From NCBI GenBank assembly GCA_044232905.1, contig JBIIKZ010000091.1, forward strand, positions 1 through 6,784: a stretch of DNA of 6,784 nucleotides, written 5' to 3'. Below the pieces are notes generated by a model that saw only the letters and a program-made list of their open reading frames with translations, was not told the DNA's origin and did no database searches. Made by a program: the position numbers and the translations under genes. Source of the stretch: CANHVK01 sp044232905. GTDB taxonomy: Bacteria; Bacteroidota; Bacteroidia; Flavobacteriales_D; Crocinitomicaceae. Within the stretch, counting starts at the first letter, position 1. Every line of letters starts with the position of its first letter. Shown here one piece after another: positions 1-6,481 of the stretch.

Positions 1-537
1 CGTTACCAGTTTTAAAACTAGACCTTGCAAATTTGAAAAATTTCTTTTAGCTCTCTTTAACAACGTATCTCTTACGTTGGTATATTGACCACTACTAAAT
101 CCTCCAGAAAATTTTACTGAATCAATATAGTCATATGTGCTTACTGGTGTAGCATCTGTAAAAATATAAATACCTTGAAATTGTTGAACTTTTGCTATTT
201 TATTTTTAGGACTATTCTCTTTAAATTTAATCATTACCGCTTTATCTGTTCCACCATCTATAAAGGTAAAAATTAATCCATCTGCATTATAGTTTGCCAA
301 TCTTGCACTTTTAATAATATTATCTCGTGTAGCAGAATATTGTCCCCCTGAACTAATCAACTCTTTGTCATTATAGTCTAATTTAACCTCTCCAATTGCA
401 TCGTATTCTTCTGTTGGGGACGAATCAACGAAAATATAAAAGCCATTAATCTTATTTACTTCTGCTAAATTAGATTGAGAAAAAACATTTAACGACATAC
501 CGATAATTAACACTGAAAATAAAATCTTCTTATTCAT
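1..537 (-). CDS. Secreted protein with two copies of an unrecognised domain (3' end beyond window)
   Basis: The frame is open from an ATG at 537 to the left edge, giving 179 codons without a stop; the C-terminus lies outside the window. Residues 1-20 form a signal peptide (MNKKILFS..., hydrophobic core, likely cleavage at VFS/Q), so the product is exported. The mature part holds two copies of one domain, about residues 29-106 and 118-179. Shared features are YIF-x-D-xx-P near the start, then YD-x-I-xx-VK, a glycine-rich SGGQY or SSGQY stretch, RD followed by two aliphatic residues and a Lys, and a closing GL[IV]. I do not recognise the family. The YD-x-I-x-x-V ... R-D ... K-x-A ... GL order loosely recalls small YbjQ- or DUF4156-like alpha/beta domains, which is only an impression. 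The ATG lies 3 bases after the protease stop, so the two genes are probably co-transcribed and translationally coupled. No Shine-Dalgarno site is visible. Confidence 0.85.
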   Translation of the reverse strand, partial: MNKKILFSVLIIGMSLNVFSQSNLAEVNKINGFYIFVDSSPTEEYDAIGEVKLDYNDKELISSGGQYSATRDNIIKSARLANYNADGLIFTFIDGGTDKAVMIKFKENSPKNKIAKVQQFQGIYIFTDATPVSTYDYIDSVKFSGGFSSGQYTNVRDTLLKRAKRNFSNLQGLVLKLVT

Positions 538-540
538 AAT

Positions 541-2367
541 TTATTGTTTAATAATTTTTACTGATTTATTTACTTTTTGATTGCTGAATTTAAGTATATA
601 AACTCCTGCGGGTAGTTTACTCATATCGACTTCCTGATTGCTTGTGAATAAACTGAAACTCCCTTTAGACACTTCTTGTCCTAAAGAATTGGCAATCGAT
701 ACTTTTTCAAAGTTGGAGACTGAGTTGTCGAAATATACCTTCGATTTTGTTGGGTTTGGATGTATAAAAAATTGAATGTTTTCATATTGATTTGTATTTA
801 GCGACCCTGGAGAACATCCTTGTGAGGTCAATAAACTTGCTCTTTGATTATACAGAGCTGAATCCATTCTTGCGGATTGGCCAAATGTGAATAGACCTAA
901 GCAATTATCATCTGAATAATCCATAAAATTCTGAAACATTACTCCAGGATATGACAGAGTACAGTCGTCTGTTTTTGGAAATGTATTACAGCCGAATGTA
1001 TCTTTTGTTTGTTCTGGCGTATCAATAACATCGTCGTCTAAAGAACATTCAGGAAGAGGAGGTTTTGCGGTTATGTCATCGCCCCAAATATGTTTTAAAT
1101 TTAACCAGTGCCCTACTTCGTGAGTTGCAGTTCTACCCAAATTTTTATTAGGGTTTAAACTTCCAATTCTACCAAAAACATCAGTTCTTATCCAAACACC
1201 ATCATATTTTTCTGGATTTGGCTCTGTCTCCGAAGGAATTTCCCCTGGAAATTGAGCATATCCTATTGTTAATGATGAGAAGTTACATCCTTTAATGTCG
1301 TCTAGGTTGGGATTTGGTTGTCCATAAACAACTTCTGTAAGTTGTTTCATATCAGAAACCCAAATATTCAAATATTTGTCTCTATTCCAGATTGTTAATG
1401 GCTTTATAAGCCTTTCAATAATAAACTTATTTAAGCATTGCAATTCAGCTGGTACTGAAAATTGATTGTAATCTGCTTGAGTAGGTTTGGGTCTCCTTGT
1501 TATACCATTAGAAATTGTTCCCTCTGGTGTTTGCTGAGCTAAACAAAATTGAATTAAGGGGTCGGTTGAAGCTCCTCTAAAAGCAGCTGGAACTGAAATA
1601 ATATCTGCATTTAATCTTCTAAAATCCTCATTTAGAACATCCATTTGAGATTGAATTTGAGCATCAGATATATTTGCGCCTACTCCAATCGCTTCTCCAT
1701 TATGAATAATGTGAACAACAACTGGAATTGTAATAATTGGTCTTGGAATGTACCACAATTCAACTTGTAATAAAGCACATGATTTATTTGATAGACATCC
1801 AGATTCATTAACTAAAACATCATAATTTCCACTGCTAATTGGTGTGAAATAAATTTCTGACTGAAAACTGCCATTCCAATCATCATTATATGCAACTGCG
1901 TTACCTCCTCCTGCTGTATAAATTGTAATTTGAGTGTCAATATTATCAGTTCCTATGGTTGAAATACGATAAGTTCTACCAGCAACTAAATCATTAACTC
2001 TAACATATTCTCCACCAAAAGTGCAATTTGGATATGGGCTTACAATATTAAATAATGCAACTGGAGCTTCTAAAGTTGTAAAATAAGTATTGTTATAACT
2101 ACAAAGAGCATTAGTGTTTAAGGTAGATTTAGATGTGTTACCAATTTTCATATTTTTATCTGGTTCAGAGTTTTTTTTAAATCCTAATCCACTTTTTTCT
2201 ATCCACTCTTGATTTTGTTTTTCAATTTGAATCATTCGTGCTTTTAAAGTAGGGTCTTTTTTAATTTTCTCTTCAAAATTTTGCATTGTACCGCATTGCT
2301 TTCCTTGACCGAAGGAAAGGTTTAGAATTAAAGTGAACGAGGATAAAAGATAAAGTTTTGTTTTCAT
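541..2367 (-). CDS. M43 (pappalysin-type) zinc metalloprotease with T9SS sorting domain
   Basis: This 608-residue extracellular protease has a signal peptide at 1-20 (SFG/QG). A propeptide at about 21-85 carries Cys25 in a CGTM motif, a possible cysteine switch as known for ulilysin (inference). Residues about 88-205 form a beta-sandwich-like region resembling PPC-type domains (YRIST-x-G, DTQITIYTAGGG, YDVLVNE). The catalytic domain spans about 210-520, with the zinc motif HEVGHWLNLKH (His416, Glu417, His420, His426) and a Met-turn at NFMDYSDD (Met482) followed by FTFGQSARM, as in M43 metzincins. Residues about 530-608 form a T9SS type A sorting domain: a HPNPT motif, GQEV, and LPAGVYILKF near the end. 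T9SS cargo is exported by Sec, translocated across the outer membrane and usually has this tail removed. One variation: Asn423 replaces the Gly of HExxHxxGxxH. The substrate is unknown. A terminator separates it from the lipoprotein gene upstream, but no convincing promoter was found. It probably forms an operon with the gene ending at the left edge. Confidence 0.95.
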   Translation of the reverse strand: MKTKLYLLSSFTLILNLSFGQGKQCGTMQNFEEKIKKDPTLKARMIQIEKQNQEWIEKSGLGFKKNSEPDKNMKIGNTSKSTLNTNALCSYNNTYFTTLEAPVALFNIVSPYPNCTFGGEYVRVNDLVAGRTYRISTIGTDNIDTQITIYTAGGGNAVAYNDDWNGSFQSEIYFTPISSGNYDVLVNESGCLSNKSCALLQVELWYIPRPIITIPVVVHIIHNGEAIGVGANISDAQIQSQMDVLNEDFRRLNADIISVPAAFRGASTDPLIQFCLAQQTPEGTISNGITRRPKPTQADYNQFSVPAELQCLNKFIIERLIKPLTIWNRDKYLNIWVSDMKQLTEVVYGQPNPNLDDIKGCNFSSLTIGYAQFPGEIPSETEPNPEKYDGVWIRTDVFGRIGSLNPNKNLGRTATHEVGHWLNLKHIWGDDITAKPPLPECSLDDDVIDTPEQTKDTFGCNTFPKTDDCTLSYPGVMFQNFMDYSDDNCLGLFTFGQSARMDSALYNQRASLLTSQGCSPGSLNTNQYENIQFFIHPNPTKSKVYFDNSVSNFEKVSIANSLGQEVSKGSFSLFTSNQEVDMSKLPAGVYILKFSNQKVNKSVKIIKQ

Positions 2368-2390
2368 AATAAGTTGATTTGTTTTAAATA

Positions 2391-2422
2391 AAAAAGTGCA
2401 ATTAATTAAAATTGCACTTTTT
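2391..2422 (-). terminator. Strong intrinsic terminator after the lipoprotein gene
   Basis: AAAAAGTGCAATT (2391-2403) and AATTGCACTTTTT (2410-2422) form a perfect 13-bp stem with a 6-base loop. Read on the minus strand it starts 5 bases after the lipoprotein stop codon and ends in a run of T, the form of a Rho-independent terminator. The stem is A/T-flanked on both sides, so it could also work in the other direction. It lies just upstream of the protease gene, so that gene needs its own promoter or read-through. Confidence 0.85.
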
Positions 2423-2427
2423 GATAA

Positions 2428-3033
2428 TTACCACGTGTAAGATAGTGTCAATTCAAAACCGTAGTCACTTGTAGGGCTATTCAAAGTCATTGTAGTTGGA
2501 AAACCTCCAGTAGAATTATAAATATAAAAAGTAAACCCACCCATCTGTTCAAACGTATTAGGATTTAGAGCTGTTGAATCGTCATCATATAAACGCAGAG
2601 TGTACTGTTGACTTATTTGTGTTATTTCAACAGGCTTAGTTGGTATAAAATCAAATGTGTCATTTCCGTAACTAAAACTATCATTAATTGTAGTTCCTGC
2701 ATATAGTGCAGCTGAAGCTTGTATTAAGACTGGAAAAATATCAGGTCTTTCGTAGCCAGGCAATACAAAAGTATCCCAATAATTAACATTAGTATTTAAA
2801 TTTGGAAATTTCTTAACCCTAATTTTTGTTATTTTAATTAGGGTAGGTGCAATTTGTGTTGAACAATCGCTACCCGTATATCCTTGTGGGCAATTACAGC
2901 CACATTCAGGAGTAGAAGTTCCTCCATTTAGGCAAGTTATTGGAACGCATGGTGTATCACCAGAATCAGAAGAACAATTGAAAAATAAAAATGCAATAAT
3001 TAGAACAGATAATCTCGATAAAACAGTTTTCAT
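2428..3033 (-). CDS. Surface-type lipoprotein with EGF-like domain and C2-like beta domain
   Basis: This 201-residue lipoprotein has a type II signal peptide ending in FFNC with Cys20 as the lipidated residue. Asn at -1 is unusual against the classical lipobox but not rare in Bacteroidota. SSDSGD follows, a serine/aspartate-rich start that loosely fits lipoprotein surface-export signals of the group. Residues 29-57 form one EGF-like module with six cysteines (29, 34, 44, 46, 48, 57), CLNGG and CPQGYTGSDC. Residues about 64-201 form a beta-rich domain with acidic patches (PDIF at 97-100, YDDDS at 149-153) and a GFPTTMT turn. I read this as C2-like and possibly calcium-binding, as an inference from pattern. 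No catalytic motif is visible, so adhesion or binding at the outer membrane is the likely role. The stop is followed at once by a terminator, so the gene appears monocistronic. Confidence 0.85.
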   Translation of the reverse strand: MKTVLSRLSVLIIAFLFFNCSSDSGDTPCVPITCLNGGTSTPECGCNCPQGYTGSDCSTQIAPTLIKITKIRVKKFPNLNTNVNYWDTFVLPGYERPDIFPVLIQASAALYAGTTINDSFSYGNDTFDFIPTKPVEITQISQQYTLRLYDDDSTALNPNTFEQMGGFTFYIYNSTGGFPTTMTLNSPTSDYGFELTLSYTW

Positions 3034-3107
3034 AATTTTTTTATTCTCTCGTCCCTAAGAGTTTAAGATTTTTTTGAAAACTAAAGGCGTGAGACAAACT
3101 CTAATTT

Positions 3108-3224
3108 GCGCCTCAGGTATCGCCAAACACCCACACTACAAAAAAAGAGAAGCCCACGCCAGTGGCGTGAGCGTTCGCTTATTAATTTCGTAGTGCTTTT
3201 TGAATTTTGGCGATTTCGAGGCAC
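3108..3224. repeat. Large imperfect inverted repeat with inner hairpin (folded intergenic element)
   Basis: Three blocks on the left pair in order with three on the right. GCGCCTC (3108-3114) pairs with GAGGCAC (3218-3224) with one mismatch. ATCGCCAAA (3119-3127) pairs perfectly with TTTGGCGAT (3206-3214). CACTAC (3134-3139) pairs perfectly with GTAGTG (3190-3195). Unpaired bulges of 3-10 bases separate them. Inside sits a second hairpin, CACGCC-AGT-GGCGTG (3155-3169). GGCGTGAG also occurs twice as a direct repeat (3086-3093 and 3164-3171). No reading frame explains it. The form suits a mobile repeat (MITE- or REP-like), a folded single-stranded recombination site, or a structured RNA; the sequence does not decide between these. 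Confidence 0.7.
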
Positions 3225-3249
3225 TAATTAATAGCTACGCTATTAGTTA
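3225..3249 (+). repeat. Second strong hairpin followed by T-rich tract
   Basis: TAATTAATAGC (3225-3235) and GCTATTAGTTA (3239-3249) pair over 11 positions with one G-T pair and a TAC loop. On the plus strand a T-rich tract follows (3254-3268, with an 8-T run starting at 3260), giving the look of an intrinsic terminator. No plus-strand gene in the window ends upstream of it. It begins directly where the larger inverted repeat ends, so it is probably part of the same element, or it insulates umuD from transcription through that element. Confidence 0.6.
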
Positions 3250-3329
3250 TATATTTTGCTTTTTTTTATTTCATAGGGTAAATGTAATTAATATTTTAAC
3301 ATTTGCTGAAAAATATTTTGCTCATTCGA

Positions 3330-3359
3330 TTTGGTTAATAACTATTTATTTCAAATTTG
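3330..3359 (+). promoter_or_regulatory. Probable umuDC promoter with palindrome in the spacer
   Basis: TTTG (3330-3333) and CAAATTTG (3352-3359) match the Bacteroidota -33 TTTG and -7 TAnnTTTG elements with an 18-base spacer and one mismatch in the -7 box. Transcription would start near 3364-3366, leaving a leader of about 30 bases before the umuD ATG. The spacer contains GTTA-A-TAAC (3334-3342), a short palindrome where an SOS repressor could sit; that role is inference. An overlapping alternative pairs TTTG (3356-3359) with a perfect TAATTTTG (3383-3390) across a long 23-base spacer and would give an almost leaderless umuD mRNA. Confidence 0.45.
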
Positions 3360-3395
3360 TACCAACCAATTTATAACTTCTATAATTTTGTGACA

Positions 3396-3845
3396 ATGAA
3401 ATTAAGAAGCCTACATAGCACTCCTACTTTAGAGTTTTACTTTCCTGATTATTCGTCAAAACTAGAACTTCCTTTTTTTGATGTAGGCATCAGTGCGGGT
3501 TTTCCGTCCCCAGCGGATGATTTTGTTGAACTTACGATTGATTTAAACAAACTGCTTATCAAGAATAAAGACACTACTTTTTTTGCAAAAGTAAAAGGTG
3601 ATTCCATGAAAAATGCTGGGATATGCAATGGTGATTTACTTGTTATAGATAAAAGCCTCGAGCCTCAAAATAACAGAATTGCAGTTTGCCAAATTGATGG
3701 CGAATTTACTGTCAAACGAATTAAAATAGAAAAAGACATTGTTTGGCTTATTGCCGAAAATGATGACTATGCTCCAATAAAAGTAACCCCTGAAAACGAT
3801 TTTATGATTTGGGGTATCGTAACCAGTTCTACAAAAACTTTCTAA
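3396..3845 (+). CDS. umuD: UmuD-like self-cleaving S24 peptidase, translesion polymerase accessory subunit
   Basis: From the ATG at 3396 the protein is 149 residues (E. coli UmuD has 139). The self-cleavage region reads SAG-FPSPADD, with the scissile bond expected between Ala34 and Gly35. The catalytic Ser70 lies in GDSM and the general-base Lys107 in TVKRIK. The 35-residue gap from cleavage Gly to Ser and the 37-residue gap from Ser to Lys equal those of E. coli UmuD (Gly25, Ser60, Lys97), so the enzyme looks intact. RecA filaments would stimulate cleavage to UmuD', which activates the UmuC polymerase. The N-terminal arm is about 10 residues longer than in E. coli. A TTG at 3357 in the same frame would add 13 unlike residues and overlaps the promoter candidate, so the ATG is preferred. 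The TAA stop overlaps the umuC ATG by one base. Confidence 0.95.
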   Translation: MKLRSLHSTPTLEFYFPDYSSKLELPFFDVGISAGFPSPADDFVELTIDLNKLLIKNKDTTFFAKVKGDSMKNAGICNGDLLVIDKSLEPQNNRIAVCQIDGEFTVKRIKIEKDIVWLIAENDDYAPIKVTPENDFMIWGIVTSSTKTF

Positions 3846-5104
3846 TGTTTGCGCTGGTAGATTGCAATAACTTTTACGCCTCTTGTCAAAGAGTGTTTGA
3901 ACCGCATTTGAGGAATAAACCCATTGTGATACTTTCCAACAATGACGGATGCGTGATAGCTCGTTCCAATGAGGCTAAAACATTGGGGATTCCAATGGGT
4001 GCTCCTGCCTTTGAATATAAAAAAGTGTTTGAAGAAAACAACGTGTTTGTTTATTCTTCTAATTACGCTCTTTATGGCGATATGAGTTCAAGAGTGATGA
4101 ACATCCTAGCAACCTATTCGCCTGAAATAGAAGTTTACAGTATAGACGAAGCTTTTTTAAAATTTCGAGGGTTTGAATTATTCAATCTGCATGACATTGG
4201 CATTGATATGCAACGTAAAGTCACCAAAGGCACAGGTATTCCAGTATCTATAGGCTTTGCACCTAGCAAAGCATTAGCAAAAGTTGCCAATAAGATAGCA
4301 AAAAAGTTCCCTGAACGGACTAAAAGTGTTTATACGATAGACAATGAGGAAAAAAGAATAAAAGCTCTTAAATGGACTAAAATTGAAGATGTTTGGGGGA
4401 TTGGCAGAAAACACGCTAAACGACTTCAAGCCAAGAATATTTTTAATGCCTATCAGTTTACACAATTATCAGACGATTGGGTTAGAAGAGAAATGGCTGT
4501 TGTAGGTTTGCGATTAAAACACGAACTCGAAGGAAAACCAACATTAGACTTGGAAGCTCCTAAAAACAAAAAGATGATAGCTACCACTCGGTCATTTGAG
4601 AAGATGTACACCAAATTTGAAGATATTTCCGAAAGAGTTTCCACGTTTACAGCTTCTTGTTCCGAAAAGTTAAGGAAACAAGAAAGCCATTGCAACATGA
4701 TTATGGTTTTTGTACAAACCAATTATTTCCGTAAAGACCAACCACAATATTCTCGCAACATAGTCATCAATACAGACTTTCCAACAAACTCTACAATCGA
4801 ATTGAATTATTACGCTCAAATAGGCTTAAAAGCTATATTCAAGGAGGGTTATCATTACAAAAAGGCAGGAGTTATTGTAATGGGTTTAACCCCAAACAAC
4901 GAAACCCAATTATCACTATTCAATACCTCAAATCCGAAGCATCAATCGTTGATGAGTGTTATTGATAAGATGAACAAAAGTTACGGAAAGAACAAGATTA
5001 AGTTTGCAACACAGTCGCTCGATAGACAATGGAAAATGAAGCAGGAAAAGCTCTCCAACTGCTACACCACCAAGATAAACGAAATCATTAAAATCAATTT
5101 ATAA
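3845..5104 (+). CDS. umuC: UmuC, Y-family translesion DNA polymerase (Pol V catalytic subunit)
   Basis: The 419-residue protein is almost the length of E. coli UmuC (422). The Y-family active site is complete: Asp6 in ALVDCNNFYASC, and Asp101-Glu102 in YSIDEAF, at the same positions as in E. coli. Tyr11 is the expected steric gate against ribonucleotides. The conserved LSNNDGCVIARS block lies at 30-41. A helix-hairpin-helix region (EDVWGIGRKHAKRL) lies at about 181-194, and the little-finger domain at about 230-345. QLSLF at 355-359 matches the sliding-clamp-binding motif (QLNLF in E. coli). The C-terminal part, from about residue 366, resembles DUF4113, usual in UmuC. The start is the ATG in TAATG, which overlaps the umuD stop; an in-frame upstream TTG at 3809 lies inside umuD and would add unrelated residues. 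Its stop in turn overlaps the ATG of the SRAP fragment. Expression should follow the SOS-type control of umuD. Confidence 0.96.
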   Translation: MFALVDCNNFYASCQRVFEPHLRNKPIVILSNNDGCVIARSNEAKTLGIPMGAPAFEYKKVFEENNVFVYSSNYALYGDMSSRVMNILATYSPEIEVYSIDEAFLKFRGFELFNLHDIGIDMQRKVTKGTGIPVSIGFAPSKALAKVANKIAKKFPERTKSVYTIDNEEKRIKALKWTKIEDVWGIGRKHAKRLQAKNIFNAYQFTQLSDDWVRREMAVVGLRLKHELEGKPTLDLEAPKNKKMIATTRSFEKMYTKFEDISERVSTFTASCSEKLRKQESHCNMIMVFVQTNYFRKDQPQYSRNIVINTDFPTNSTIELNYYAQIGLKAIFKEGYHYKKAGVIVMGLTPNNETQLSLFNTSNPKHQSLMSVIDKMNKSYGKNKIKFATQSLDRQWKMKQEKLSNCYTTKINEIIKINL

Positions 5105-5178
5105 TGTGTTTCCACTCCAAACAATCTAAATCAGTACAAGAGGTTGAGGCGAGGTTTAAAGCAACTTATAGAAAATAA
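5104..5178 (+). pseudogene. 5' fragment of SRAP (YedK/HMCES-type) abasic-site crosslinking protein gene
   Basis: The frame starts at the ATG overlapping the umuC stop (TAATG) and ends at a TAA after 24 codons. Residues 1-12 read MCFHSKQSKSVQ and residues 13-24 read EVEARFKATYRK. Met-Cys followed by an aromatic residue and His-x-Lys-Gln, then a helix ending in RFKA, is how I remember flavobacterial SRAP (DUF159) proteins beginning. In that family Cys2 becomes the N-terminus and crosslinks to abasic sites in single-stranded DNA. Full-length proteins have over 200 residues, so about 90% is missing, including the Asn, Glu and His of the active site. None of the three frames downstream shows SRAP-like sequence before the integrase gene. 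The gene was most likely interrupted by the integrative element to the right. It could be read as a meaningless short frame, but the match and the operon junction argue against that. Confidence 0.75.
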
Positions 5179-5221
5179 AGACACTATCCAAATTATGTAA
5201 GTATAGAGGTTACTACCTTAC
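5165..5221. other. Probable left attachment junction of an integrative element
   Basis: SRAP coding sequence is recognisable to about 5175 and stops being so a few bases later, while the 3' end of a tyrosine recombinase gene begins at 5222. Integrase genes commonly sit next to one end of their element, so the crossover core should lie in this stretch. The partner site would lie beyond the right edge, so the core repeat cannot be defined here. AGGT-TACT-ACCT (around 5207-5218) makes a weak hairpin between the convergent genes. Confidence 0.5.
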
Positions 5222-6481
5222 CTAATCAAAAAAACTTCTAAAGTTATCAGCTGTTTCTTGATTATTCATTTTTAAATATCTTAAAAAACTTCTTTCAGTT
5301 GCGTGTCCACTGAATTTCATTATTACTACAGCAGGCATTTTTTTGTCATAGTATTTTAAAGTGCAGAAAGTTCTACGGCAAGTATGAGTAGTAATCAATT
5401 TATATTTAAAATTTGTTGTTTCTATTTTCTTGTCCTTGTATTGATTTACAAATGTATATTCTTCATTAATTTCGCATTTTTCGGCAATTTTTTGGATAGT
5501 TTTAATAAAATCGGTACTTTTTTTATATGGGTAATTTGGTGGTATATTGTTGTATTTTGTTAATATAGCTCTCACGGTTGATGAAATAGGAATGATTAAT
5601 TTTCTATTGCTATAATCTTTTTGTTTAGATGGAATTACATGCAAATCGTCCCCTTTAAAATCCTCTTTTTTTAGTTTACATAAATCTACATATCGTAACC
5701 CAGTTTCTATTCCAATTAGAAAAATATCTCTGACAAGATTTTCTTTATCATCATCTAATTTTTTATTTTTTATTTTTTCAACTTCCACTTGTGTTAGATA
5801 TATGGCATCACTTTCTTCTGTAAAAGTTTTAATATGTGCTAAACTAAATCTAGAAGTAATTTCAGATGCAAAACACCAATTTAAAAACACTTTGAGGTTT
5901 TTGTGTTGCTTACCTATGGTGTTTATTTTAAGTCCCTTAAATCCAGACGAATTTGTTGTTTCGTTATTTAAATAAAAATCCAAATCTTCTACAAATCCTT
6001 GTAATGGTTTTTTGATGTCTTGAAAAGTAATTGGTTTGTTAAAATATATTTCGGTATTTTTAAGATGCTTTCTTAATGCTTTATCGTAATCTACCGCATT
6101 TGAAGTGGATGTTTTTTTATAATCAACAAAATCATTATAAAAGTCCCAAAACACTTTCTTTTTAGTAATCTTAGTAGGTTTGTTGAGACTATTGATAAAT
6201 TCCTTTCTTAAAATATCTGGTTCAGGAAAATAGCCTTCTTTTTCAAATTTACTAAAAACTGATTCCATACAATTTTTTTGAAGAACTAATTTTTCATTTA
6301 GGTCAGAATGGTCAAGTTCTACAAGCTCTTTTACTCTTTGTTTATTTTCATTCCAGTGTTTTGTATGTATAGAAATCCCAGTCGATATTTTAACTCGTTT
6401 ACTAGCGTAGTTAAAATTCAGAAATATCAAAGTTTTACCTTTTGTTTTTTTATCTTTTAAATAGAAGTTTGCTTCAGCCAT
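5222..6481 (-). CDS. Tyrosine recombinase (phage-type integrase) of an integrative element
   Basis: From the ATG at 6481 the protein has 419 residues. Residues about 1-90 form an arm-binding-type N-terminal domain (FYLKDKKTKGKT..., then STGISIHTKHWNENKQR), typical of Bacteroidota integrases. A SAM-like core-binding domain spans about 105-220. The catalytic domain carries the full set: Arg263 in TGLRYVDL, a Lys in SKQKDY (286 or 288), His366 and Arg369 in HTCRR, His393 in SGHATERS, and the nucleophile Tyr402 in FLRYLK. It should catalyse site-specific strand exchange between element and chromosome. An in-frame TTG at 6517 would add 12 residues unlike the family start, so MAEANFYL is preferred. 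The gene converges on the umuDC operon and ends 43 bases from the truncated SRAP frame. No excisionase gene is visible in the window. Confidence 0.93.
   Translation of the reverse strand: MAEANFYLKDKKTKGKTLIFLNFNYASKRVKISTGISIHTKHWNENKQRVKELVELDHSDLNEKLVLQKNCMESVFSKFEKEGYFPEPDILRKEFINSLNKPTKITKKKVFWDFYNDFVDYKKTSTSNAVDYDKALRKHLKNTEIYFNKPITFQDIKKPLQGFVEDLDFYLNNETTNSSGFKGLKINTIGKQHKNLKVFLNWCFASEITSRFSLAHIKTFTEESDAIYLTQVEVEKIKNKKLDDDKENLVRDIFLIGIETGLRYVDLCKLKKEDFKGDDLHVIPSKQKDYSNRKLIIPISSTVRAILTKYNNIPPNYPYKKSTDFIKTIQKIAEKCEINEEYTFVNQYKDKKIETTNFKYKLITTHTCRRTFCTLKYYDKKMPAVVIMKFSGHATERSFLRYLKMNNQETADNFRSFFD

Noticed and set aside
3086..3249. Integron attC site
   Set aside because: The element is an imperfect palindrome of suitable size, but I find no RYYYAAC / GTTRRRY pair at its ends and no integron integrase or cassette array in the window.
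3086..3249. Retron or group II intron RNA
   Set aside because: There is no reverse transcriptase gene in the window and no recognisable domain V-like hairpin.
3331..3369. TTGGTT / AACCAA inverted pair flanking the umuD promoter as an operator
   Set aside because: Six bases separated by 27 in AT-rich DNA are easily found by chance, and nothing else supports it.
3357..3395. TTG start that would extend UmuD by 13 residues
   Set aside because: The added residues do not resemble UmuD, and the TTG lies within the -7 box of the promoter candidate. The ATG at 3396 gives a normal UmuD length.
4274..4722. Two open frames on the minus strand opposite umuC (63 and 89 codons)
   Set aside because: They lie wholly inside the well-supported umuC gene, have no family features and look like chance frames antisense to it.
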